NCBI GenBank assembly: GCA_003222535.1
Contig: QHWJ01000256.1
Coordinates: 1-44,262 of the forward strand
Length of the DNA stretch: 44,262 bases
DNA from: Acidobacteriota bacterium
Lineage (GTDB): Bacteria > Acidobacteriota > Vicinamibacteria > Vicinamibacterales > CAVVIG01
Direction of reading: 5' to 3'
The notes below the pieces were generated by a model. The model ran no database searches. It was given only the letters and a program-made list of their open reading frames with translations, and was not told where the DNA came from. Below, one piece after another: positions 23,836 through 32,247 of this stretch (position 1 is the first letter of the stretch; each line of letters opens with the position of its first letter). Made by a program: the position numbers and the translations under genes.

Positions 23836-26052
23836 TCAGTAGATGTACAGAAACGCCTGGCTGTTGAGCAACGCCCACAGGAGATCTTGGGCGCGGCTTC
23901 CTTTGGCGGCATTCGACAGATACGTCACCCCGCGCTGGCGTTCCTCCTGGGTCGGAAGCCGGCTCAGCGCCGCAAGATAGAGCTCGTCCACCATGGCCTC
24001 GTCGCTCTTGCCGCTCAACACCAGCCTGGCCACACGCCCATTCGGATCCGCGACGGCATCGGAAATCGTTCGTCCATTCACCAGATTCAGCGCCTGCGGG
24101 AGGCTGAAATCGGAGCGCCGCTCGCACTCGCAGGACGACTCCCGCGGCGGGCGTCCGAACACATCCAGGAACCCTTCTCTGCCGATGTGCGGGTCGACCA
24201 ACTGCGAAGCGGCCGTGTCCTCGGGAACTTCGGGGAAGCGCGCCCTGGCGCCCGCCGCCGAGGAAACCCCGTCCATGAGCTCCTCCGCTGAAAGACGCCT
24301 TGGGATGGCATGGGAGAAGTTGTCGCGGTCGTTTGCGTTCCACTCGTTGGTCACGATGGACGCCTGATACGCCCGGGAGCTGACGATGGTGCGCATCAGA
24401 GAGCGCAAATCGAAACCGTGCGCCACGAAATCCTTCGTGAGCGCTTCCAACAAGGCCGGATTCGAAGGTGGATTGGACGCGCGAATGTCGTCCACCGGAT
24501 CGATGATGCCCTTGCCCACGAAATAACTCCACATCCGGTTGGCGATCGCCCTGGCGAAGAACGGATTGTCCTTCGAGGTGAGCCATTCCGCCAGGGCGTC
24601 GCGCCGCTGCGGGCCGTCGGGAACAGGAGCGACGCTCGAAGCGAGCATGAACTGCGGCTTCATGACGCGTCCGTCCTTGGGATGCTTCATCTCGTACTCG
24701 GCGCGCCGATCGAAGACGATCTCCTCGCCCACTTCGTATCCGGCGCGGATTCCCACCGCCGAGAAGAACGCCGACATCTGGTAATACTGATTCTGCGTCC
24801 AGCGCTCGAACGGATGATCGTGGCACTGCGCGCACACCATCCGGACGCCCAGAAACACCTGGGTGGTCTTCTCCATCGCCGGCCTGGCCTCGCGCGTGAC
24901 GCGGAAATAATTCGCCGCCGGATTGTCGTACGAGCTGCCACGCGCCGTCAGCAACTCGCGCACCAGCTTGTCGTAGGGGCGGTTCGACGCGATCGCATCC
25001 CGAATCCACTGCTGGAATTCGTACGCGCCTTTCTCGCCGAGATACTTGCGGCTGGATTGCAGCAGATCGCCCCATTTCACCGTCCAGTGATCCACGTATT
25101 CGGGGCTGGCGATGAGCTTGTCGATCGTCTTCGCGCGTTTCACGCGCGACGGCGTGGGATCGTCAAGGAGGGCCCGGACACTCTCCGGTGAAGGCAGGCG
25201 TCCAGTCAGATCGAGCGATAGCCGGCGGAAAAACGTCACATCGTCGGTCACGGGCGACGGTTGAATCTTCAATCGTTCGAGCTTTGCGTCGACCAGGCGG
25301 TCGATGTAGTTGAACTGCGGCAGCGGCTTCCACGCGAAACCCGGCTTGGGATTCAACACGGTCACCGGAATCGCGCCAAACGTGCCTTGATAGCGCACCA
25401 GCAGCGTGGCTTCTCCGACGCGCTCGCCGCGGATGACGGACGTGTCGGACTCGACCGACGCCACGTCGGGCACGTTCGATTCAATCGTCGTTTCGCGCGT
25501 CACATCGCGCGTCTGATCGTCCTGGTAGCGGACCACCACCTTGAGCGACGCCGTCTCGCCCGGCCTGGTCATGAAGATTTCCTTGGGTTCGGCGCGCAGC
25601 TCCGCCACGGTCTCTTTCGCCGGATCGCCGTATGGCACGCCCTGCGCGATCCAGTTGTAGATGGTCTTGTAATAGTCGGAATCCTTCGCGAACCGCCGGC
25701 CGCCGCCGTGCGCGACCTCCTGCGACGGTTTGGCCAGCATCAGGCTCCTGCCGGGGTCAGCGCGGTTGAAGCGGCGGCCCGCCAGGTCGTAGAGCAGCGC
25801 TTCGTAATCGAACTGCGGATCATATCCGCGCAGGGAGAGCTTGAAGCCATTCTTTCCCTTGGCCGCGCCATGACACGCGCCGGCCGTGCATCCGACCTTG
25901 TTGAGAATCGGCGCGACGTCGCGCAGAAACGTCACGCGCGGCTGCTCGGCCTGCCCTGAGCCTGCCGAATGGGTCCCTTCTGCGACAAGCGCCGCGGTGG
26001 CTAAACTGAGGGCGACCGCGGCGACACTAAGGACGTGAACCAGTTTGAGCAT
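23836..26052 (-). CDS. DUF1549/DUF1553 exported protein with haem-c motifs and Ig-like domain
   Basis: Exported protein of 738 residues. After a signal peptide comes a cytochrome-like segment with CTAGACH (residues 55-61, a CX4CH variant) and RGYDPQFDYEALLYD. A bacterial Ig-like (BIG2) domain follows (about 160-240; LKVVVRYQDDQTRDVTRET). DUF1549 covers about 250-450 and includes DDVTFFRRLSLDLTGRLP and the motif MVCAQCHDHPFERWTQ with CAQCH. DUF1553 occupies the C-terminus (NPFFARAIANRMWSYFVGKG ... PRRLSAEELMD). It overlaps the end of the upstream PPC-type gene by 26 nt. The junction after the signal peptide (GTHSAGSGQAE) is encoded by a dispersed repeat at 25950-25975. Confidence 0.93.
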   Translation of the reverse strand: MLKLVHVLSVAAVALSLATAALVAEGTHSAGSGQAEQPRVTFLRDVAPILNKVGCTAGACHGAAKGKNGFKLSLRGYDPQFDYEALLYDLAGRRFNRADPGRSLMLAKPSQEVAHGGGRRFAKDSDYYKTIYNWIAQGVPYGDPAKETVAELRAEPKEIFMTRPGETASLKVVVRYQDDQTRDVTRETTIESNVPDVASVESDTSVIRGERVGEATLLVRYQGTFGAIPVTVLNPKPGFAWKPLPQFNYIDRLVDAKLERLKIQPSPVTDDVTFFRRLSLDLTGRLPSPESVRALLDDPTPSRVKRAKTIDKLIASPEYVDHWTVKWGDLLQSSRKYLGEKGAYEFQQWIRDAIASNRPYDKLVRELLTARGSSYDNPAANYFRVTREARPAMEKTTQVFLGVRMVCAQCHDHPFERWTQNQYYQMSAFFSAVGIRAGYEVGEEIVFDRRAEYEMKHPKDGRVMKPQFMLASSVAPVPDGPQRRDALAEWLTSKDNPFFARAIANRMWSYFVGKGIIDPVDDIRASNPPSNPALLEALTKDFVAHGFDLRSLMRTIVSSRAYQASIVTNEWNANDRDNFSHAIPRRLSAEELMDGVSSAAGARARFPEVPEDTAASQLVDPHIGREGFLDVFGRPPRESSCECERRSDFSLPQALNLVNGRTISDAVADPNGRVARLVLSGKSDEAMVDELYLAALSRLPTQEERQRGVTYLSNAAKGSRAQDLLWALLNSQAFLYIY
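25950..25975 (-). repeat. CAGGCTCAGGGC-type dispersed repeat inside a coding region
   Basis: On the minus strand the stretch reads CCCATTCGGCAGGCTCAGGG, very close to the widespread bacterial repeat CCCTTCGACAGGCTCAGGG. It lies in frame just behind the signal peptide of the DUF1549 protein and encodes about nine residues (THSAGSGQA). Confidence 0.6.
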
Positions 26053-28156
26053 TGCCCGCTCCGACCTCGTCTACTTTTACCGTAATCGGACGCGACACGA
26101 TATCTTCCTGCTCGCCGCCACCGAGGTTCAGTCGGCCCGTAATGTAAATGTCGTACTTGGACGGCCGTGTGAGCCTGGTCGTGGTCATCATGAACGTGCC
26201 CGTGGAAGAGTCCTTCGCGTCCGCCTGCATGTCGATCACCCGCACGTCGGCGGATCCCACCATTTCGGCGCTCACGGTCTTGGGCAGGGCCTGCGTCGCG
26301 TCTCGGAGAGTCCACTTCCAGCGAAACTTGATCTGGTCGCCCTCTGCCATTCGCGTGCGATCGAGCATGGTCACTTCGAGCGTCGCGGCGCGCGGTTTCG
26401 TTCGCGCCGTGACCAGCTCGAGTCCCATCCACGGCGCGGTCAGGGAGCGTTGCCGGTCGACCGCCCCTTGCTCGCTTGCACCCGCTACGTTCACGATCAT
26501 GCCCGGCCCTTCCGCCTTGCGCACGATCATCGAGCCATCGGGCAGCCTGGCCACGCCTTCCACGGTCAAGTCGAGTGATTCAAACGTCTCGCCCGGTTCC
26601 GCCGTGAGAACCAACACGCCCCGGCTGTTGCGATTCTGCGGTGTCTCCTTGACCGGCAGCCCGGCCACGACGTAGCCGCCTTCCACTCGCAGTCCTTTGG
26701 GCGCATTCGCGACCCGCAATTGGATTTCGTCCTCGAAACCTTGCCGTAGCACGGTCAGGGGAACCGCCACCGAACCTTCCGCGGGCACGTTCACGAAAGC
26801 GGAATTCAGGATGACCCGGAAGTCCTGCGCCACTGGCTGCACATTGAGCCGGTACGCGTAGCCCGGGCCGCCGCGCAGCGCCAAATCCTCGACCGTGACG
26901 GTGATCTGATTCACACCCGCCGGCGTTTGCAGCCGTAATATCGGATCGCCTGCCGTGCGGCTCTGGTTGACGTTGTAGAGATCCTCGGCCAGCGGCTCGT
27001 CGCCCGATCGCCCCAGGACGTTGCCCTTCTCGTCGCGCACGGTGATCACCGCCATGAGCTTTGAGGTTCCCAACTCGCGAGCCTGGATGCGAAATGTCAT
27101 GGCTCGGCCGGTCGGCACGCGAAGCGTGTAACGATCCACCTGGTCCGCTTTGGCCAGCCGCGCATTGATTGTCACGGGTGAGTCGATCGCTCGGTCACCC
27201 ACTGGCGCGTTGAGCTCTGGATCATCTCCCACGGCGAACGGCACCGGAAGCGCGGGACTGCCGGGCACGTTCACAAAAACCTGGTGCACGTTCGAGCTGG
27301 CGTTTCGCAAGTCCACCGTGACGGTCTCGGAACCGAGCGAAGTCTCGACCAGCTCTCCGCGCCTTCCGCCCAAGGGAAACACTTCGCGCGGATAGGCGTA
27401 GGAGCCAACCTTCAAGCGATAAAAATTGGCCGTCTGCGTGGAAAAGCGAGCATCTCGCACGACGACGTAATAGTCGCCGTCTCGCGGAAAGGCGACCTCG
27501 ACTCTGGCATCGAGCCCGAGCAACGGCGCGTCTTCACTGCGCGCGATCACCCTGGCGTTGGCATCGAGAATCTCGAGCAGCGGATCGATCGCCGATCCGC
27601 AACGCCGCGCTTCCACTTCGATCACTCGCTTTTCACCGGCCCTGGCGCTCAAGCGGAACATGTCGCGCTCGGGCCCGCGCAATGCGCCATTCAGCGTGAA
27701 CGGCGGCGGCGGCAGCCCCTGCGCGTCTTCCATGCTGTCGTTGGTGTTGGGGAGCGCGCCGGGCCGCGACTCGTCCTCGGTGAATTCAGGAAACGCGCCG
27801 ACGGTGAACAGCTGGACATTCGAAATGCCCTCGCTGGTGACCACCCGGATCGGGTATACGCCGGCGGCAAGATCCGCGGTCGGCTCGACCAGGAACGTCG
27901 CGTAGCGACCCTCGCCTTGCATCGGCCCGCCCGGTATCGGCGCGGGCTGATCGGGAGTCAGCAGCGTGAAAGATGCCGGCATCGTCGAGCGAATCTTCGC
28001 GCCTTCACCGAGATTCCTGCCGGCCAGCGTCAACGTGAAAGGCTTGCCCTTCTGCGCTCCGCGCGGCTGCAATTCGGTGATCACCGGCTGTGCTGAGAGG
28101 CTCAACGCTGAGACAATCGACGCCGAGACAGTCAAGAGCAACAGCCGCCCTGTCAT
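26027..28156 (-). CDS. Exported PPC-domain protein of the DUF1501/DUF1549 operon
   Basis: Secreted protein of 709 residues, signal peptide MTGRLLLLTVSASIVSALSLSA. It begins with an IPT/TIG-like domain (about 23-120; ITELQPRGAQKGKPFTLTLAGRNLG). At least two pre-peptidase C-terminal-like beta-sandwiches follow (about 150-260 with DMFRLSARAGEKRVIEVEARRCGS, and about 330-450 with VDRYTLRVPTGRAMTFRIQA). The rest is beta-rich and unassigned. No catalytic signature is seen, so a binding or structural role is likely. It starts in a 4-nt ATGA overlap with the WD40 gene and overlaps the DUF1549 gene by 26 nt, so it is part of the same translationally coupled operon. Confidence 0.85.
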   Translation of the reverse strand: MTGRLLLLTVSASIVSALSLSAQPVITELQPRGAQKGKPFTLTLAGRNLGEGAKIRSTMPASFTLLTPDQPAPIPGGPMQGEGRYATFLVEPTADLAAGVYPIRVVTSEGISNVQLFTVGAFPEFTEDESRPGALPNTNDSMEDAQGLPPPPFTLNGALRGPERDMFRLSARAGEKRVIEVEARRCGSAIDPLLEILDANARVIARSEDAPLLGLDARVEVAFPRDGDYYVVVRDARFSTQTANFYRLKVGSYAYPREVFPLGGRRGELVETSLGSETVTVDLRNASSNVHQVFVNVPGSPALPVPFAVGDDPELNAPVGDRAIDSPVTINARLAKADQVDRYTLRVPTGRAMTFRIQARELGTSKLMAVITVRDEKGNVLGRSGDEPLAEDLYNVNQSRTAGDPILRLQTPAGVNQITVTVEDLALRGGPGYAYRLNVQPVAQDFRVILNSAFVNVPAEGSVAVPLTVLRQGFEDEIQLRVANAPKGLRVEGGYVVAGLPVKETPQNRNSRGVLVLTAEPGETFESLDLTVEGVARLPDGSMIVRKAEGPGMIVNVAGASEQGAVDRQRSLTAPWMGLELVTARTKPRAATLEVTMLDRTRMAEGDQIKFRWKWTLRDATQALPKTVSAEMVGSADVRVIDMQADAKDSSTGTFMMTTTRLTRPSKYDIYITGRLNLGGGEQEDIVSRPITVKVDEVGAGNAQTGSRP

Positions 28157-29481
28157 TGCGCACCTCCGTCCAGCGGTACGGGCACGAAGCTCTTTTCCAA
28201 CGTGCAGTCCTTCGTAATATACAACCGGACCCGACCGTCGAATCCTCCGGTTGCCAGGTGCGTGCTATCCGGGGAAAAGGCCACGGCATAGATACCTGCG
28301 GTGTGTCCTTTGCAAGACGCGAGAGGCAATCCTGTATCGGCGTCGTAGATATTCACGCTCGGAGCGGCGCCGGCTACCGCCACGCGCTTGCCGTCGGGCG
28401 ACCAGTCGAGCGCGAAGATCGCGCCGTCTTGAGCGGCGAGCTGGCGGACCAGCGTCGCGTCTTCGCCCACTTTCATGTTGCGCGGACGATCCATGCTGTA
28501 AATGTAGGGAACACGATCCTCGCCACCGATCACGATCTCGTCTGCTTTCGGATGCCGCGCCACGGCTGCGAGCTCGCCGTGCATCTGGTTGACGTTCTCC
28601 AGGAACTGCCCTGCGCTGGCGTCGATCAGCTTGGCGGCGCGGTCGCGTCCAACCGAAACGAGCCGTTTGGAATCGATTCCGAACGCCGTCCCGAGCACCC
28701 AATTCTCGTGCGTGCTGATCTTGTACAGTTCCCTCCCGGTGGCGGTTTCAAATGCGCGCACGGTGTTGTCCGCGCAACCGACCGCGACCTTGGACGCATC
28801 CGGCGAAAGCGACGCGCCAAACACGGTATCGTTGGTGGCTTCCGCGGTCCGCAGCAGCGTGCCCTCGCGCGGCTCCCAGAACTGGATCTCACCGAAGCGA
28901 GCGGGCGTTCCGCCGCCGGCGATCATCAGATTGCCGTCGGCTGAAAAGGCGATGGACAGGATGCGATCGGCTTTGCCCGGCAGCCGTTTCACCAGGCCGC
29001 TCCCATCGGCGCGATGCAGCAGGATTTCACGATTGCCACTCACCGCGAGCGTTTTTCCATCGGGCGAGAAGCGCAACGCGGTAATCACGGGAGGCTGGTG
29101 GTAGACGCCGGGCTCGCTCGACGCGTCCTCGGACGGCGAATCGTCCCTGGCGCCGGATGTGATCCAGTCGCGGATGGTCGCGACATCATTCGCGGCGAGC
29201 GGCGGCTGGCCGAACGGCATGGACGGTGTCAGGGCTGCGGTGATGAACTGGATCACGAGGCTTTGTTCCGGCGAACCGGCCACGAAAGCAGGTCCGCGTT
29301 TGCCACCGGTCCGGAACCTGGCGTACGTCGTGAGATCGAGGTCTGACTGTGTCGAAGCAGGCTGATGGCAGCTGGTGCAGTTCTTGTCGAGGATCGGCCG
29401 GACATCGCGCAGGTAGCTGGGATCCCCGGCACGCAGGAGCGGGATGGCCATCAGGGAAGCCGCGAACCAGTTCAAACGCAT
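28153..29481 (-). CDS. Exported c-type cytochrome fused to a WD40 propeller
   Basis: Protein of 442 residues. A short signal peptide precedes a planctomycete-type cytochrome domain (about 20-110) with the haem motif CTSCH at 35-39 (RDVRPILDKNCTSCHQPA). It is followed by WD40 repeats (about 130-425), for example ITALRFSPDGKTLAVSGN, ALDWSPDGKRVAVAG and AVAFSPDSTHLATGGFDGRVRL. The ATG has an AGGA site, and an in-frame stop of an upstream coding remnant ends 3 nt before it. As first intact gene of the four-gene operon it likely handles electron transfer or docking for the DUF1549/DUF1501 proteins. WD40 here is bacterial and periplasmic, typical of this gene neighbourhood. Confidence 0.92.
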   Translation of the reverse strand: MRLNWFAASLMAIPLLRAGDPSYLRDVRPILDKNCTSCHQPASTQSDLDLTTYARFRTGGKRGPAFVAGSPEQSLVIQFITAALTPSMPFGQPPLAANDVATIRDWITSGARDDSPSEDASSEPGVYHQPPVITALRFSPDGKTLAVSGNREILLHRADGSGLVKRLPGKADRILSIAFSADGNLMIAGGGTPARFGEIQFWEPREGTLLRTAEATNDTVFGASLSPDASKVAVGCADNTVRAFETATGRELYKISTHENWVLGTAFGIDSKRLVSVGRDRAAKLIDASAGQFLENVNQMHGELAAVARHPKADEIVIGGEDRVPYIYSMDRPRNMKVGEDATLVRQLAAQDGAIFALDWSPDGKRVAVAGAAPSVNIYDADTGLPLASCKGHTAGIYAVAFSPDSTHLATGGFDGRVRLYITKDCTLEKSFVPVPLDGGAQ

Positions 29482-29484
29482 ACG

Positions 29485-29709
29485 TCATCCTAAGCCCAGT
29501 GCGTCTGCCAATACCAAGATTCCGTCCGGTGACCGCCGCGGTGTCGGTGAGCCGCTTCTCGGTCCACTGGCCAGGTTCGTCGCGACGAAGACGTCGCCCT
29601 TCCCGTCGGGACCGTTCGGACCAGGTGTGGGTTCTGGAAAGGCCTTAATAACGATTCGAAAGAGCGTAAGATGAGGACGTTCAGGAGGGGTACATTCGCG
29701 ACGGTAGGT
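29485..29709 (-). pseudogene. Probable 3' remnant of a gene upstream of the WD40 gene
   Basis: A minus-strand frame of 74 codons without a start codon ends in TGA three bases before the WD40 start. The translation is protein-like: LTLFRIVIKAFPEPTPGP, then GDVFVATNLASGP, and a tail ILVLADALGLG. Codons in the middle have the same C/G-ending bias as neighbouring genes. The close spacing to the next gene looks like an operon joint. I do not recognise the family. The opposite strand is also open here, so coding on the minus strand is an inference. Confidence 0.35.
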
Positions 29710-29838
29710 TCACGAAGACCATGAGAGTTCAGATCGAGGTCGACAGCGACGAAAGTTCCGCGCGATGATCGCGCTCATCCCGCGATCGAGATTCATCCTG
29801 AGGGTCTTCATCATGCCGCGGTCCTCGAGGAGCACCGT

Positions 29839-30930
29839 ATGACCATGACTCGTCGCGAAGCCATCGGGCACGTCGCAGGCGCCGGACTCGGGTTCGCGGC
29901 GGCGCTCCACGTAGCCGGCGGCCTCTCGTCCCCTGGCGCTCAGGCGCCACCCATACCGGCCGCGACGCCGCCGCCGGGCGATCCGCGATTTCCGATGGTG
30001 CCCTCCTGGAAGGCGGAGTTCCGGAAACTCGGCCCCGATGTGTTTGCATTCATCCAGGCTGGCGGACCCGGTGTGGGGGCCCAGGGCGTTTCGAATGCGG
30101 GGGTTCTCGTGGGCGACGATCATGTGATGGTCATTGACGCCACAGGCGCACCGCTCCATGCGAAAGCGCTGATTGCCGCCGCACTCCAGGCAGCGCCTCG
30201 CAAACCGATCCGTCGCCTGATCAACACCCACCATCACGGCGATCACGTGAACGGGAACCAGTTCTTCGGTCCGGTGGAGATATGCAGTCATCCGTACTGC
30301 CGGCAGGAGGTATTGAAAGCGGTGCCCGGCACGCCGAGGAAGTGGGACAAGCGTGAAGGGTGGGCCGATGGCACCGAGGACCGGAAGCTCGTTCCCCCGA
30401 CGACGACCATCGACGGCCGCATGGTCTACTACTACGGCGACATGCCCGTCGAAGTGCGTTTCGTCGGACCCGCCCACACGTACGGCGACCTGGTAGTCTA
30501 TATCCCTCAATACAAGGTTCTGTTCGCGAGCGATGTCGCGTTCTTCGACGTCGCGCCATTCGCGCACAACGCGCACGTTGGCAAATGGCTCGAGACTGTC
30601 GACCGTATCCTCAAGATGGATGTCGATACCATTGTTCCCGGTCATGGCCCGATTGGGGGCAAGAAAGAGCTGGCGGAAATGGCGGAGTACTTTCGGGTGC
30701 TTATACCCGAGGTCAGGAAGCGCTACGACGCAGGGTTGACGCCCGGGCGGGCCGCCGCCCAGATCAGGCTCGGAAAGTTCGACAACTGGATCGGTCCCGA
30801 GCGCGTCGTCATGAACACTGTCCGCCTCTACAACGAGCTGAGAGGAACCGGTGGTCCCGACTACGACGTCGAGGGCACACGGCGTGCGACGGAGGAGTAC
30901 AACGCGATTCTTGCAGGGCGAACGGGATAG
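29839..30930 (+). CDS. Tat-exported metallo-beta-lactamase-fold hydrolase
   Basis: Protein of 363 residues. A twin-arginine type signal (MTRREAIGHVAGAGLGF) leads to a metallo-beta-lactamase fold. The zinc motif HHHGDH is at 131-136, giving H131, H133, D135 and H136. Further ligands are likely H in GPAHTYGD, D in FASDVAFFD, and H in VPGHGPIGG. The first strands VSNAGVLVGDDHVMVIDA are typical of SoxH-like and quinoprotein-relay hydrolases rather than true lactamases. The ATG at 29839 follows GAGGAG; a second ATG two codons later is possible. It starts a plus-strand run with two small secreted proteins behind it. The substrate cannot be read from the sequence. Confidence 0.92.
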   Translation: MTMTRREAIGHVAGAGLGFAAALHVAGGLSSPGAQAPPIPAATPPPGDPRFPMVPSWKAEFRKLGPDVFAFIQAGGPGVGAQGVSNAGVLVGDDHVMVIDATGAPLHAKALIAAALQAAPRKPIRRLINTHHHGDHVNGNQFFGPVEICSHPYCRQEVLKAVPGTPRKWDKREGWADGTEDRKLVPPTTTIDGRMVYYYGDMPVEVRFVGPAHTYGDLVVYIPQYKVLFASDVAFFDVAPFAHNAHVGKWLETVDRILKMDVDTIVPGHGPIGGKKELAEMAEYFRVLIPEVRKRYDAGLTPGRAAAQIRLGKFDNWIGPERVVMNTVRLYNELRGTGGPDYDVEGTRRATEEYNAILAGRTG

Positions 30931-31011
30931 TGGGCTTTCTCGCCATGAAGGGACCGTATGAGACTGCCACAAGGTTTACCGCGACAAAAGCGGCACGGAG
31001 GGCAATGAATC

Positions 31012-31680
31012 ATGCGCCTGACACCACTCGTCTCGGCAGCCGTAGTCCTTTCGATGTCGGGGGCTTCGTTCGCCCAGGAATGGATTGAGTTTGCCAACCG
31101 GGAAGATCGCTTCACGTGCAACTTCCCAAGCCCGCCGAACGTCACGGAGATAACCTATCGATCGGAGCGTGGAGCCGATCTGCCGGCGCGCGTCTATAGC
31201 GCCATGCAGGGCCAGAGCCGCTACTCCGTGACCGTGGTCGATTACAACCAGGCTCAACGATTACTCGCGGAAAAAGCCAGGTCCTGTCCGGCGGGCGCCG
31301 AACCCTGCCTGGGATCACCGGGCGATGAGGGGCACTGGAAAGCTGACTTACGAGGAGCGATTGTCTATGCATCATGGCGATTCATGCAACGGGACGTCAA
31401 GCTGACGAGCCTGGTCTGGAATACCGTCGACCTCGTCGAAGGACATCAGCTTCAGCTCACCAACAACGCCGACAAGTCCCGTACCTTTGCCGGGATCTAC
31501 ATGCACGAGAACAAGCTCTATATTATCGAGGGCACCGTGCCGGCGGGTTACCCGGAGCCGGGGTTGTTTCAGCAATCGCTGGGATGGCTCGACGAGAATG
31601 GGATCGGGCTTCGCTATCAGTCTGTCTACTCCAACGGATTCCCGGCGCCCCCGCGGGTCAAGCGTGCAGGGCGGCCGTAA
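31012..31680 (+). CDS. Secreted protein of unknown function
   Basis: Protein of 222 residues with signal peptide MRLTPLVSAAVVLSMSGASFA and GGAGGG upstream of the ATG. The mature part starts EWIEFANREDRFTCNFPSPP, a motif I have seen at the start of other small periplasmic proteins where the protein is compared with a user of similar RFxVxFPxxP wording. Four cysteines are present; CPAGAEPC could form one disulphide. No catalytic motif or membrane segment is visible. It lies 81 nt after the hydrolase gene and 34 nt before the DUF6152-like gene, so the three probably share a transcript. Function unknown. Confidence 0.82.
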   Translation: MRLTPLVSAAVVLSMSGASFAQEWIEFANREDRFTCNFPSPPNVTEITYRSERGADLPARVYSAMQGQSRYSVTVVDYNQAQRLLAEKARSCPAGAEPCLGSPGDEGHWKADLRGAIVYASWRFMQRDVKLTSLVWNTVDLVEGHQLQLTNNADKSRTFAGIYMHENKLYIIEGTVPAGYPEPGLFQQSLGWLDENGIGLRYQSVYSNGFPAPPRVKRAGRP

Positions 31681-31714
31681 GGTCAGGGTTGTTTGTTGAA
31701 CGAGGAGGGTGAAG

Positions 31715-32116
31715 ATGCGGTTCAAATCAGGTCTTCGCCTCGCGACGATTTGTGCGATGGCCTTCGCGTTGCCGGTGTTCGCGCACCATTCCCATGGCAA
31801 CTACGTCGACACGTTTATGGATATTGAGGGTGTGGTCAAGGAACTGCATCTGGTCGTCCCGCATTCCTGGATCTACCTGGAAGTGAAGGCTCCCAACGGT
31901 GAGCTTCAAGTGTGGGCATTGGAAGCAACGAGCCGCACGGGCCTCCAGAGAATTGGAGTCACGCCCGACTACGTCAAACCGGGCGACACCGTCAAAGCGC
32001 GGTGTCATCATCACAGGGACGGCTCCAACGGGTGTCTTCTGGGGTTTCTGAAAGCCAAGGATGGAACCGTCAAAGATTGGGACGGCAATAATGCGCCTCC
32101 TCCAACTGATTTCTGA
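31715..32116 (+). CDS. DUF6152-like small secreted protein
   Basis: Protein of 133 residues with signal peptide MRFKSGLRLATICAMAFALPVFA, followed by HHSHGNYVDTFMDIEGVVKELH and VPHSWIYLEVKAPNG. This matches the DUF6152 pattern (AHHS...G.V......PH.WI.l.V). The family is small, beta-barrel-like and of unknown function. The ATG at 31715 was chosen because AGGAGG sits 6 nt upstream; a GTG two codons earlier overlaps that site. The histidine-rich start and HHH segment could bind metal, which is speculation. It ends the plus-strand run started by the hydrolase. The 131 bp to the convergent receptor gene include a small palindrome CGAGTATTACTCG at 32167-32179. Confidence 0.84.
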   Translation: MRFKSGLRLATICAMAFALPVFAHHSHGNYVDTFMDIEGVVKELHLVVPHSWIYLEVKAPNGELQVWALEATSRTGLQRIGVTPDYVKPGDTVKARCHHHRDGSNGCLLGFLKAKDGTVKDWDGNNAPPPTDF

Positions 32117-32247
32117 AAGCGCGACTACGTCCTTCCCGCGCGTGTGTAGAGCGCCGAGAGGGGTCACGAGTATTACTCGATCGCTGATGTCGATAAGCCT
32201 CAATCCTGTAGGATGCAGAAACCCGACGCCTGAGCGCGCCTCCCCGT

